Source: a virus. From it: a stretch of DNA of 39,539 nt. The translations under genes and the position numbers were made by a program. The stretch is taken from IMG/VR virus record IMGVR_UViG_3300043436_002696, positions 1 to 39,539 of that record. One strand, 5' to 3'. Positions 32,397 to 39,539 of the stretch are shown piece after piece (position 1 is the first letter of the stretch; the number at the start of each line of letters is the position of its first letter). The notes beneath the pieces are model-generated. The model had not been told where the DNA came from. It saw only the letters and a list, made by a program, of their open reading frames with translations, and ran no database searches.

Positions 32397-33602
32397 ATCA
32401 ACACCTCCTTCATTTATTTGGGTGGCAACTAACTCTACGTCATTTGCCTCATTCACTACTGTGTTAGGTAGAGAAACTTCTGTTTGTACGCCAATAGATT
32501 TAAGGACTTTAACTGTCCAAGATCTAAGTGTACTCATTCTATGTCCTACAACTGTTTTAGATGGCTTCCAAGAGTCTCCGTCTTTTTCGTAAACTCTAAT
32601 AGCCACCGCTGGGTCTTCTGGTGTTCCTGTAATTGTAACACTAGAATTTGGTACTTTAATTTTACCATTAGTTACTACTCTTGTTACTTTACCTCTTGCT
32701 GTTCCACCTGAAGAGCCCCACTGAACAAAATCTCCAGTGGAATATTCTCCTGCTTTTTTAATATATTTCTTTTTCTTTTTAGGATCTTCTTCAGTCTGAA
32801 TATCTGAAAATCTTGGATTTTGCTTAGGATATTTCTTTGGAACATCATCACTTGTAATCGTTCCAGGATTAACTGCTTTATGCATTTCAATTATCTTTGA
32901 CATTGCATTTTCAACATTTGCTTTTGTAATTTCGTCAATCCATCCAATAGATGAAAGCTCTGAACTGCAAGAAGCACACGAATATTTTTCTTCATTTGAA
33001 AGATACGCCATTTCTTCTTGTTCACACCAGAATACATTTTGGATATTGGACTTGGAAAACATACCGTCAACAACATCACCATCTAGTGTTTTTTGAATAG
33101 AAAAGATATTGGCAAACTGATTAGCAGGTGAATCAACAAGTGATAGTTCTACTAAATCATATTCTTTAATAACACGAACTGTTTTATTTGATTCTTCATC
33201 AAGTTCGTTATCTGTGTCTTTAATTGCACCGCCGATTGAAAAACCAGTGAGTGTACCATCAAGAACCATCTCCCAGATGTCTTGAGCACCCTTAGAAACA
33301 TAAGCATCTACAAAAACTCCTGTGTACTGCTTCTTTGTTTCTGGGTCAAAAAATGTGTCTGATCTAAAAGAAACAACCTTTCCTGCTGGAATAGGTTGAT
33401 GCATCAATCTTACGTTACCACGAAAGTTTGCAAAAGCTTTTTCTGATGCTTCTGGAAGCACTCTATCGCCTTGTTTATCAATATTATCAAGTGTTGCAAA
33501 GCCAGAAACAATACGCTTTTCTTCATCAATCTTAGAAATAGGCATGGTCAAGTTGACGCTGTTACCATTCATAGAAAGCGATGCTTTTTGTAAATTAATC
33601 AT
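31824..33602 (-). CDS. Prohead protease fused to a Tudor-like domain and an acidic scaffold
   Basis: 592 residues in three parts. Residues 15-170 are a U35/S78-type prohead protease: L-M-H-Q-P with likely catalytic His68, T-G-F-S-I-G-G with likely Ser122, and V-E-L-S-L-V-D-S-P-A-N at 151-161. Residues 190-215 hold Cys193, Cys209 and Cys212, a possible partial zinc site. Residues about 286-362 (G-D-F-V-Q-W-G-S-S-G-G-T-A-R-G-K-V) look like the HVA1/DUF2945 Tudor-type domain seen in some actinophage proteases. From 403 an acidic low-complexity stretch and a coiled coil form a scaffold-like tail. It cleaves scaffold and capsid N-termini during head maturation. The ATG has no good ribosome binding site but a TATAAT nine bases upstream; M11 is an alternative start. 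Confidence 0.88.
   Translation of the reverse strand: MINLQKASLSMNGNSVNLTMPISKIDEEKRIVSGFATLDNIDKQGDRVLPEASEKAFANFRGNVRLMHQPIPAGKVVSFRSDTFFDPETKKQYTGVFVDAYVSKGAQDIWEMVLDGTLTGFSIGGAIKDTDNELDEESNKTVRVIKEYDLVELSLVDSPANQFANIFSIQKTLDGDVVDGMFSKSNIQNVFWCEQEEMAYLSNEEKYSCASCSSELSSIGWIDEITKANVENAMSKIIEMHKAVNPGTITSDDVPKKYPKQNPRFSDIQTEEDPKKKKKYIKKAGEYSTGDFVQWGSSGGTARGKVTRVVTNGKIKVPNSSVTITGTPEDPAVAIRVYEKDGDSWKPSKTVVGHRMSTLRSWTVKVLKSIGVQTEVSLPNTVVNEANDVELVATQINEGGVDMTENNEVAEDATVEEIVEVAEEVVVDEIVEAEEAPAEEEIAKSDEVEVAEETVETSVDTEGSADDASTDNGEATDLEKTLSEIKNFVGEALTKSGETNAAAVNGVVNTVAEVTKALTDKLVENDSRLEEINKGLADIVNAVQTINGRLESVENDTAVKKSGELESSAETTIQKSDSVWGGRFLSSSQYLN
32402..32410 (-). promoter_or_regulatory. Internal ribosome binding site deciding the scaffold start
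   Basis: AAGGAGGTG embedded in protease codons for N-E-G-G-V, five bases before the in-frame ATG at 32396. It is stronger than the start signal of the full-length protease, which predicts more scaffold than protease, the stoichiometry capsid assembly needs. Confidence 0.75.
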
Positions 33603-33624
33603 AACACTTTAATTATACAGTGTT
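33603..33624 (-). promoter_or_regulatory. Promoter-like TATAAT inside an inverted repeat before the protease
   Basis: The gap between portal stop and protease ATG holds AACACT (33624-33619), TGTATAATTAA, then AGTGTT (33608-33603), a 6-bp inverted repeat flanking a perfect TATAAT (33617-33612). The hexamer ends nine bases before the ATG, the spacing of leaderless actinobacterial promoters. Alternatively this is a weak hairpin or an operator. Confidence 0.35.
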
Positions 33625-33631
33625 TTTCTTG

Positions 33632-35269
33632 TTACGGTTGTTGTCTACCTTCGCCTTGTGCATTTCTTGCACCAGTTTGACCTTCATCTGCCTGATTGTT
33701 CTGACGCTCTTGGTCTCTTAATCTATTTCCAGATGCTTGTGCTGTTTGCTCTGCAGCCTGTTGAGCGTTGAGTTTAACTGGCTCATCTCCTCCAGGAATA
33801 CCAGACATTCCCATTCTAGACCTAACTTCGTTAGGAAGAATTACCTGCATTCTTAGATAACGCTCGTCAATCTTAGATTGAGTATCTTCATCTGTAAGAG
33901 TAAGTTCATTAAAGTTAAACTTAAACATATCTGTCTTTTCAGAGATAATTGCAGTAATTCTTTTTTCCAAAGCATCCTGTGCTGGGCGAGTAACTTGTTC
34001 CTTAAAGCTCTTGTCTGCTTCTTTAGCAGCAGCAAGTGAAAGACCTTCACCTGCACCAACCTTTGTCATTGGAACACGGTGTGCCATAAGGATTTCTTGA
34101 AGATTAGACTTACGATATTTGTCAAATGATCCGTCCTGAATACCGTTTTCAACTGGCTCCATCTTAACTTCAACCTTAGAACCTGCTTCATCTCCAGGAA
34201 GAGGAACAATAAGTGTTCTATGTGATTGACCACGAAGGTTGTTTTGGAAAAACTCAAATAGCTTTGATTCTGCATCTCTTGAAAGCTTTGCTCCCTTAAT
34301 CCAGAAAATATAGCGTGGTGTGGCTTTGTTTTCAAAGTATTCTAAGTTAAACTTTGAAGCAAACTCGTTACCTGCCATAGCATTTTTTGCAGGAACAATA
34401 GCAGGAACACCATAATAAGTATTTGTTGGTGTGTAATCTGCAAGATGAATAATTTCATTTGGTCTTGGATCTATTCCAACTGGAATTATTACTTCTTCTT
34501 CACCGTGAAAATTCTTAAAGAATGAAACTTTACCGCCAACAATCTGAACAAACCCATCACGAAGTCTTCTAACACGCATTGTAGCAGCAGGAATATGACC
34601 AATATATCCAACCTCACCAGTAGTTTTTCTACCGATTTCGATATATCCGTTTCCTGTTGTTGCATAGTCAAGGTAGACTTTTGTTAGTGTTTCAGTAAAT
34701 GTATCATTGTCGTTACGAGTATCTAGCCACTCTAAAATTTCTGCTTTTGCACGTTCTAGCTTTTTTCTACTTCTGTTAAGTTTTTCTGGATTATCTGCTA
34801 AATCTTCTAGCATCTGCTTAACCTTTAAAGACAACTGTAAGTCATATCCAAGACCAACAATGTTAGTAACCTTTGCATTAATAGCAGCATAGTTTGCAGC
34901 TGAAACCTCATAAGTTTTACCTAATGAGATTAAGTTATATGGAGGCTCTACAACATCAAAAAGACCATAGCCATATTGAAGATAAACAAGTTGCTTTGAC
35001 TCTGCGTCATCACCGCTAAAACCATTAATTGGGGTTGCATAGGTTGCAGATGAAGAACCTACCTGTCCAGCTTTTTCAAGCTTTCTTTTAGCATTACGCT
35101 TAAAGTTTTGATTAAGTCCACGATACTTTAAAAGTTCTGTAGAAGGTGTCATAAAGTCATCAGTAGGAACTATTTCTACTGATTTCTGTAAACTATCAAT
35201 AGCAATGTCTCTACCAAAAATTATCTGTTGGCTTTGTGGGTTATCGTTATCTTGCACTCTTTCGCTCAT
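33632..35269 (-). CDS. Portal protein (PBSX/HK97-like family)
   Basis: About 545 residues. It shows the phage_portal pattern: a helical N-terminal clip region, T-T-G-N-G-Y-I-E-I-G-R near residue 200, H-I-P-A-A-T-M-R-V-R-R, a region with E-I-I-H-L-A-D-Y-T-P-T-N-T-Y-Y-G-V-P-A-I-V-P-A, and the wing/crown with F-F-Q-N-N-L-R-G. The last 60 residues are Gln/Arg-rich and disordered. I chose the ATG at 35269 (M-S-E-R-V-Q-D-N) with GGAAGGA eleven bases upstream. An ATG at 35305 gives 12 more residues and a 59-base overlap without a ribosome binding site. A dodecameric ring forms the DNA channel. Confidence 0.9.
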   Translation of the reverse strand: MSERVQDNDNPQSQQIIFGRDIAIDSLQKSVEIVPTDDFMTPSTELLKYRGLNQNFKRNAKRKLEKAGQVGSSSATYATPINGFSGDDAESKQLVYLQYGYGLFDVVEPPYNLISLGKTYEVSAANYAAINAKVTNIVGLGYDLQLSLKVKQMLEDLADNPEKLNRSRKKLERAKAEILEWLDTRNDNDTFTETLTKVYLDYATTGNGYIEIGRKTTGEVGYIGHIPAATMRVRRLRDGFVQIVGGKVSFFKNFHGEEEVIIPVGIDPRPNEIIHLADYTPTNTYYGVPAIVPAKNAMAGNEFASKFNLEYFENKATPRYIFWIKGAKLSRDAESKLFEFFQNNLRGQSHRTLIVPLPGDEAGSKVEVKMEPVENGIQDGSFDKYRKSNLQEILMAHRVPMTKVGAGEGLSLAAAKEADKSFKEQVTRPAQDALEKRITAIISEKTDMFKFNFNELTLTDEDTQSKIDERYLRMQVILPNEVRSRMGMSGIPGGDEPVKLNAQQAAEQTAQASGNRLRDQERQNNQADEGQTGARNAQGEGRQQP

Positions 35270-35588
35270 TTGCAAAAATTTCCTTCCAGTTGTCTGTATC
35301 TCCATAAGGGGTTAAGCCCTCAGCCATTCTTCCAATATCTTCTGCTGCTTGTTCATCAGTTACTCTACCAACTCCAGGCATAAATTTTGCTACCCCGTCT
35401 GGTTTTCCCCAATACGCTGCTGCTTTTCCTAACAAGTTCATGTTTCTAATATCATGCTTCATTGAAGGAATGTTTAGAGTATTACCATCATCGTCTTTAA
35501 ACGGCTCTCCGTTTGGCAGGATCCAGACATAAATGCCATATTCTGCACTTGACTCAACCGCCTGTACACCTTGTTTCATATTATTCAT
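35247..35588 (-). CDS. Small protein upstream of the portal, unknown function
   Basis: A 113-residue protein overlapping the portal start by 23 bases, so the two are probably translationally coupled. Features are an aromatic strand region Y-G-I-Y-V-W-I-L-P-N-G-E, then D-I-R-N-M-N-L-L-G-K-A-A-A-Y-W-G-K-P and a helix with E-Q-A-A-E-D-I-G-R-M-A. No cysteines or membrane segment. I do not recognise a family. The start could be either Met1 (35588) or Met4 (35579), neither with a clear ribosome binding site. A head-assembly or portal-associated role is inferred from position only. Confidence 0.6.
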   Translation of the reverse strand: MNNMKQGVQAVESSAEYGIYVWILPNGEPFKDDDGNTLNIPSMKHDIRNMNLLGKAAAYWGKPDGVAKFMPGVGRVTDEQAAEDIGRMAEGLTPYGDTDNWKEIFANERKSAR

Positions 35589-35606
35589 ACCACTATGATA
35601 CCATTT

Positions 35607-38600
35607 TTACTCTGTTATTGCATACTGCGGTGCAGACTTATAAGTTACTTTTCCTACCGCTGTTGTACTGGAAGCACTTGTAGGGGTAAGCTTAGCATCA
35701 GAATATAGATACTTTTTATTTCCAAACTCATAAATTTCATTTTCTGATAATTCTTCTTTAGTAAAAGTTACAGAATAAGTTACTGCTTTACTTGATAAGA
35801 TATTTGTAGCATCATTTAAGTCAGATACTGTATACAAGAAATATTTGCTTGATGTGTCATTAATTACTAGTATTTTTTCTCCAGGCTTAATAAATTTTCC
35901 ACCAGAAATTATGAGCTTTTGTCTCTCTGTCAAGTTTTCATAATGAACCTTGTCTCTAAAATATATATCAGTTGCTTTGGCAATCTCTGAAGTTAAATTA
36001 GCAACCATTGCAATTTTTAGGTATGGCTCTTCAGCAATAAAATATGCTTCTTGACCAACAGCTTTAATTAATCCATAGCCCCTATTAGTTTTAGTTGCTG
36101 GAGGAACATAGTTCTTATTTTTAACACCAAACTTAATGGTTACAACATTTCCACTCACAGCTGAAATTACTGCTCCAGGATCAAAGTAGTTCTCTGAGGT
36201 TGCATTTCTATTCTTAACCATATCTGCAACCTGAACACCTGATGCACTCTTTAAAGTTACTTTTGTTGACCAAACATCAGATTTTCTTTCACGATTTATA
36301 GTTCCAGAGCTACCTTTAAAAGTTTGCACCGTTCTTATGTTTCTTACTGAGTCCAAACTAGAAACTGTGCCAAGAATTGTTTTGTTATCTTTGTCAACTC
36401 TAACAGAACCAGCCATCAAATATTTTGTGTCTGTTACAGGTATAACTTTTTGTGAAACAACAGCTTTAGCTGCCACTTTTTTTGTGAGTAAGGCATTTCC
36501 ACTAGATGCACCATAAGAAATTGAAAGTGTTTCTGTTTCAGCTCCACCAATTAATTCATTATATATAACTCCAGAAGATAACAAATAATCACATTTTACT
36601 GAGGTATAGTTTTCTACTGTAACATTTTGTTGATCAATTAGCTTAACCTCTGTTGATTTAGTTGACTTAAAGTTACTTGGAATATTACCAATAAAATTAT
36701 TATATAAATTATCTAGCGAACCAAGTCCATTATTTGTAGTAAGTTTTTTATCAAATATCATTAATTGATCTATATAAACACTTGTTACAAAAGCAGATTC
36801 TGGGTCTCCAAGAATTATTTCAACTGGTGATCCTTCAACTATTGAGAAAGGATTTGTAAAAACAAGTGTTATCATTTGCCATTCATTTGTTTTTACTGGA
36901 TTATCTATTGCATGATATACTGCTCCATTAACATATGTTGTAGCATCTGCAAGGGTTTTTGCTCCAGAAAAATTATTCACACTAAATTGTTTGTTTCCAA
37001 CTTTTATAATCTTTAAAGAGTTTCCCGAACCTGAACCTTTTTCAATATAAGCCATAAAGGATACTGTGCTAATTCCAGATGTTAATTGCATAACACCTGC
37101 TGTACCGTCTGGTAACTGTGTTGTAGCATTTGCTTCTGTAACATAAGATCCATTTGGAGAATAACCTGTAAGTGTTATGTTGTTTCCAGATGAAACTGAA
37201 ACAACTTTTGAGTCACATGAAAATGGGGTGGTTCCTTGTGTTCCTTGAATTTCAGAAACGGATACTGTATCTCCAACAATAAACGGATTATCGTCTAATG
37301 TATATACTCCACCAGAAACATTTGTTATTTGTGCAAACTTTTGAACACTGGTAAAGTCATGACTAATCTTTGCATATGATTCTTTTAATTTAAGACCAGA
37401 CTTGTATCCATTATAAAAGAATGGCATTTCAATAAGGTCTGGGATATTACATTCATTAGACTTTAAATATATCTTTGCTGGATTACCGCCAGGACTTGAG
37501 TTATTTAAAACATAATCTGCACCATCATTGTTTAACGCATATGAAGCAACTCTAAAATAGTTCAAGTACGGTGGCTGGTCTGTTAAGTCATCTGTATAAA
37601 AATTAAATGTAAAAGACAGTGCATCTACTGGGTTTGTTGTAGAATTTTCGGTCTGTGTGGTTTTTTTATTTAGCCAAGATCCTGAAGTAATAACTCTTTC
37701 AAGATTTTCATTTGTATAAATATTTGTTGATAACACTTCAGATCCGCCAGAATATTTCTTTTCATCTAAAGACATGAATAATGAATGAGAATAAGCTGGA
37801 TGTCCAACCTCAACACGACAAGCACCAGTTACTTCAGAAAGCGGTGGGCATAAAAACTGTTGATCTACATCAATAATAGCCTGTGCATATGACTTAATCT
37901 TAAATCTACGCTCTTCTGTGTTTGGAATTGCCGTGTAGTAATGTTTAAAGTTTTCTCCCTCTATTTCACCATATGTATCATATAGCGATGCATTATCTTT
38001 ATGAATACCAACAATTTTTAATAATTTAGAATCTGATATTGCATTACTAACTTCAAGCTTTCTAGCATCTTCACCATCAAACCATGTGTTATCTGAACCA
38101 AATCTTGCATAAGCAGAAGGTATTTCAGGAAGTGTTAGTGGTGTAACTACTTGGCTACCATTAGTTAAAAAGAAAACATTAGATGTTCCAGTAATATCTT
38201 TATAGTATCCAACATAAAATTCTGTAGATAGTGTGTGACCTTCTTTTAAGGTTGTTACCGTTCCATTAATATCTACCTTTATTTTATTAACTGTTGACTC
38301 TGTTATTGTATAAAACTCGATATAATTTTGTGAGGACTTAGACCCAATGCTTAATAAAACTTTTTTAGTTAAATCATATGTTCCGTTTTTAAACTTTGCT
38401 GCCCAACCACCAATAGATTCTGGAATAATTGAATTAATGTTTTCAATTTCTAAATAAGAACCGTTAAGAAAAGTATATGTATCCAATGCATCTAATTTGG
38501 TAAACAAGGAAGTATCTAAAATAGATGTATTTTCTGAAAAATATGTTCTTGGCTCTTGTTTGTTTTTTATAGTAAGCAGTCCATTGTTAATTAAACAGTT

Positions 38601-39539
38601 ATTTGCTTCTGTAATACTCCAAGCAGTTCCTGGACCCATATCATATTTATTAATTTCTTTATGACCATCCATAGAAAAATTATAAAAAACTCCACCATTA
38701 GAGTTAACTATTTCGGACGGTAGACTGTAACCTGTTCCATAAATAAAATGCTTTAATGCTTTTTCTCTTTGAAGTTGATAAGAATATAAAGATATACAGT
38801 CATACTCAACTATTGCTACTAAATCTGGTTTTGAGAAATAAAAATACTCATCATCTGGATCATATGCTGGAAACAAAGAATCTGGATTAGTAATTCTTTT
38901 TGTTCTACTAACACCATTTACAATAAGAGTAATTGCATCTGAAGAATAGATAGCAACAATATGAAGTGGCTTATTAGTTGTATCAATAGGGGTAGACACT
39001 TCATAATACTTTGTTGCAATTCCTAGCCTAAATACAATATAATCATTTTTAACATATATAGATGTTGCATAGTCGTCTAATGCAGAATTATCCACATCTT
39101 TTTTATACATAAGAGTTGACATTTCATTACTAGATGAACTTAGTTTTACCCAAAACTCTAAAGATGAAGAATTTCTGGAATCTTTTAAAGACATCTTATC
39201 TAAAGAAGGTACTCTAATATATCCAGAATCACTTGTTATTTTAATAGATTGCTTTCCACCATAAATTAAAGGAAGCCCAGTTGCTATAACATTTGAATAC
39301 GTTCCAGTATAATAGGTTCTAGTAGTGCTATTGGTGTAAGTTTTATACAAAAAAGAATCTGGTCTTACTATTAAATTATATTTTCCACCAGTTCCAGCAA
39401 CATTTGTAAAACCTGTACCAGAGGCAGTAAAGGTATATGCTCCAGAAGTTCCTCCAACAGCAGTAACAGTAACAACCTGATTATAGTTACCACCAGAAAC
39501 ACCTTGAATGTTTATTATTTGACCAATTACAAATATCTG
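35607..39539 (-). CDS. Giant LamG/jelly-roll adhesin-like structural protein (5' end outside window)
   Basis: At least 1310 residues, open to the right edge, so the true start lies beyond 39539. An apparent TTG start at 39350 is internal: the frame upstream encodes a beta module with repeated G-G and V-T-V-T like those in the tail fibre. Three LamG/concanavalin-like jelly-roll segments are visible at about 39240-38890 (I-R-V-P-S-L, F-W-V-K-L, H-I-V-A-I-Y), 38490-37990 (Y-L-E-I-E-N, G-W-A-A-K-F) and 37110-36680 (V-S-F-M-A-Y-I-E-K, W-Q-M-I-T-L-V-F). Such folds bind glycans or form surface decorations. No protease or lysin motif is visible. Its place before the portal, not in the tail-tip cluster, is odd: it may be a head or neck fibre or a displaced receptor-binding protein. 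Stop is 18 bases before the next start. Confidence 0.8.
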   Translation of the reverse strand, partial: QIFVIGQIINIQGVSGGNYNQVVTVTAVGGTSGAYTFTASGTGFTNVAGTGGKYNLIVRPDSFLYKTYTNSTTRTYYTGTYSNVIATGLPLIYGGKQSIKITSDSGYIRVPSLDKMSLKDSRNSSSLEFWVKLSSSSNEMSTLMYKKDVDNSALDDYATSIYVKNDYIVFRLGIATKYYEVSTPIDTTNKPLHIVAIYSSDAITLIVNGVSRTKRITNPDSLFPAYDPDDEYFYFSKPDLVAIVEYDCISLYSYQLQREKALKHFIYGTGYSLPSEIVNSNGGVFYNFSMDGHKEINKYDMGPGTAWSITEANNCLINNGLLTIKNKQEPRTYFSENTSILDTSLFTKLDALDTYTFLNGSYLEIENINSIIPESIGGWAAKFKNGTYDLTKKVLLSIGSKSSQNYIEFYTITESTVNKIKVDINGTVTTLKEGHTLSTEFYVGYYKDITGTSNVFFLTNGSQVVTPLTLPEIPSAYARFGSDNTWFDGEDARKLEVSNAISDSKLLKIVGIHKDNASLYDTYGEIEGENFKHYYTAIPNTEERRFKIKSYAQAIIDVDQQFLCPPLSEVTGACRVEVGHPAYSHSLFMSLDEKKYSGGSEVLSTNIYTNENLERVITSGSWLNKKTTQTENSTTNPVDALSFTFNFYTDDLTDQPPYLNYFRVASYALNNDGADYVLNNSSPGGNPAKIYLKSNECNIPDLIEMPFFYNGYKSGLKLKESYAKISHDFTSVQKFAQITNVSGGVYTLDDNPFIVGDTVSVSEIQGTQGTTPFSCDSKVVSVSSGNNITLTGYSPNGSYVTEANATTQLPDGTAGVMQLTSGISTVSFMAYIEKGSGSGNSLKIIKVGNKQFSVNNFSGAKTLADATTYVNGAVYHAIDNPVKTNEWQMITLVFTNPFSIVEGSPVEIILGDPESAFVTSVYIDQLMIFDKKLTTNNGLGSLDNLYNNFIGNIPSNFKSTKSTEVKLIDQQNVTVENYTSVKCDYLLSSGVIYNELIGGAETETLSISYGASSGNALLTKKVAAKAVVSQKVIPVTDTKYLMAGSVRVDKDNKTILGTVSSLDSVRNIRTVQTFKGSSGTINRERKSDVWSTKVTLKSASGVQVADMVKNRNATSENYFDPGAVISAVSGNVVTIKFGVKNKNYVPPATKTNRGYGLIKAVGQEAYFIAEEPYLKIAMVANLTSEIAKATDIYFRDKVHYENLTERQKLIISGGKFIKPGEKILVINDTSSKYFLYTVSDLNDATNILSSKAVTYSVTFTKEELSENEIYEFGNKKYLYSDAKLTPTSASSTTAVGKVTYKSAPQYAITE

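Noticed and set aside
32002-32592. A 196-codon plus-strand frame of Ser/Thr/Ala repeats
   Set aside because: It is the reverse reading of the Glu/Val/Ala-rich scaffold codons; the repetitive composition and lack of start signals mark it as a shadow.
35270-35305. ATG at 35305 as portal start
   Set aside because: No ribosome binding site and a 59-base overlap with the previous gene; ATG 35269 has GGAAGGA at a suitable distance.
39348-39350. TTG at 39350 as start of the LamG-like protein
   Set aside because: The frame stays open to the window edge and the upstream part encodes a typical beta module, so the gene is truncated by the window.

Overview
The window is the structural (late) region of a long-tailed dsDNA bacteriophage or provirus with an AT-rich genome (roughly one third G+C by eye). 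Every supported gene lies on the minus strand, so transcription runs from position 39539 down to 1. Genes are packed with TAATG or TAAATG stop/start junctions and AGGAGG-type ribosome binding sites. There are no tRNA, rRNA, CRISPR, integrase or IS signals. The host cannot be fixed from this stretch. The PBSX-type portal, the prohead protease carrying a Tudor-like domain, the HK97-fold capsid and the neck series resemble phages of Actinobacteria as I remember them. With this base composition a low-G+C aquatic actinobacterium is a reasonable but unproven guess.

Layout in transcription order. (1) 39539-35607: a giant protein with three LamG-like jelly-roll segments, cut by the window edge, sits unusually upstream of the portal. 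(2) 35588-30732, head: a small unknown protein, the portal, a prohead protease fused to an acidic scaffold, and the major capsid protein, ending in a strong terminator. A perfect internal ribosome binding site can also make the scaffold alone. (3) 30650-27444, neck: a connector-region protein, head-tail adaptor, head closure protein, neck protein and tail terminator. (4) 27366-25882: the tail tube protein, a second terminator, then tail assembly chaperones G and GT joined by a -1 frameshift at CCCAAAC. (5) 25889-15174: a 3571-residue tape measure protein. (6) 15171-823, tail tip: a distal tail-like protein, a hub protein, three minor tail proteins and a 2077-residue fibre ending in a self-cleaving S74 chaperone. 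(7) 788-1: a coiled-coil miniprotein, an H-lectin-like protein, and a promoter/operator-like site leading off the left edge.

The most striking content is in the tape measure. Between a typical TP901-type N-terminus and a coiled-coil C-terminus, about 1250 residues are divided by recurring Q-x-G-G-R linkers. This block holds three tandem segments with the Arg / Ser-Phe-Ser / Glu arrangement of ADP-ribosyltransferases. Only the first keeps the full R-S-ExE signature. A tape measure is threaded through the tail and ejected first, so these modules could be enzymes delivered into the cell ahead of the DNA. That is inference from motifs, not a demonstrated activity.

TATAAT-like boxes occur in most of the few gaps between genes, and hairpin terminators follow the two highest-copy structural genes (capsid and tail tube). 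This suggests internal promoters and attenuation within the late operon.
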